DNA of 6,935 bases from an uncultured Candidatus Saccharibacteria bacterium (GTDB taxonomy: Bacteria > Patescibacteriota > Saccharimonadia > Saccharimonadales > Saccharimonadaceae). The notes beneath the pieces were generated by a model. That model had not been told where the DNA came from. It was given only the letters and a program-made list of their open reading frames with translations, and searched no databases. The position numbers were made by a program, and so were the translations under genes. This document shows positions 6,771 through 6,935 of the stretch, in pieces (position 1 is the stretch's first letter; the number at the start of each line of letters is the position of its first letter). The stretch spans positions 1-6,935 of the forward strand of contig CARTQV010000042.1 of assembly GCA_949070545.1 (NCBI GenBank), in the 5' to 3' direction.

Positions 6771-6935
6771 CTAAGAGAAAAATCGCACCTTATCAAACGG
6801 ATAAATCCGCACCGCAGCCGGACCCGTCACCCGACAAAATGGAATTGTCCCGAGCCCCGAACGCGAATCGAACGAATGTGCACCTTCGCGATTGTCTCCC
6901 GCCACAAAAAGTTCTCCTTCAGGTACTACAATATC
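6771..6935 (-). CDS. lepB: Signal peptidase I, C-terminal 54 residues (N-terminus outside window)
   Basis: Signal peptidase I is the membrane-anchored serine protease that cuts signal peptides from exported proteins. Only the end of the gene is present: the reading frame is open to the window edge at 6935 and stops at TAG 6773-6771. The visible part contains VVPEGELFVAGDNREGAHSF followed by DSRSGLG, which is the conserved GDNR...S.DSR box of the family, and the usual ending VTGPAAVRIYPFDKVRFFS (G-A-R-PF pattern). The catalytic Ser and Lys lie in the missing part, so activity cannot be judged. No hairpin terminator is visible after the stop, so transcripts may read through into dus. Confidence 0.92.
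   Translation of the reverse strand, partial: DIVVPEGELFVAGDNREGAHSFDSRSGLGTIPFCRVTGPAAVRIYPFDKVRFFS

Noticed and set aside
1..6935. CRISPR arrays, tRNAs, insertion sequences or a defence island
   Set aside because: No regularly spaced DNA repeats, tRNA-like cloverleaf sequence, transposase or defence protein was seen; nearly all the DNA is accounted for by the five genes.

Overview
The window holds five bacterial protein-coding genes (two cut by the window edges), no RNA genes and no mobile elements. From left to right they are: a partial polytopic membrane protein resembling GT-C-type/PTPS-related proteins (minus strand, 1-824); the two-domain ribosome-assembly GTPase Der (plus, 930-2447); a very large MMPL/RND-family membrane transporter (minus, 2459-5671); a tRNA-dihydrouridine synthase (minus, 5709-6719); and the C-terminal end of signal peptidase I (minus, 6771-6935). 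Gaps between genes are short (11, 37, 51 and 105 bp), so nearly all of the window is coding.

Three genes (the GT-C-like gene, der and dus) share one unusual start layout: an extended -10 box (TGnTATAAT, or TGnAATAAT) ending only 6-7 bases before the ATG, with no Shine-Dalgarno sequence. Transcription should therefore begin at or within a base or so of the start codon, giving leaderless mRNAs. The large transporter is the exception. It lies 37 bp behind dus and has a strong AAGGAG ribosome site, as expected for an internal operon gene or one using a short 5' leader. This pattern helped choose start codons.

The host is a bacterium using ordinary TAA/TAG stops with a compact genome. Compactness, leaderless extended -10 promoters and gene content would fit a Patescibacteria/CPR member such as Candidatus Saccharibacteria, but this is inference from style and not a marker-gene assignment. 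In sampled lines the plus strand has C equal to or above G whatever the gene direction, suggesting that the minus strand is the replication leading strand and that der lies on the lagging strand.

The most unusual object is the transporter. It has a standard 12-helix RND/MMPL frame, but its second extracytoplasmic loop is enlarged by about 430 residues made of five degenerate tandem repeats of about 78-99 residues. The gene is also more AT-rich than its neighbours in sampled lines, so it may have been acquired. Otherwise the genes are housekeeping ones (ribosome assembly, tRNA modification, protein secretion) that are neighbours without an obvious shared pathway. I did not find a defence, CRISPR or mobile system.
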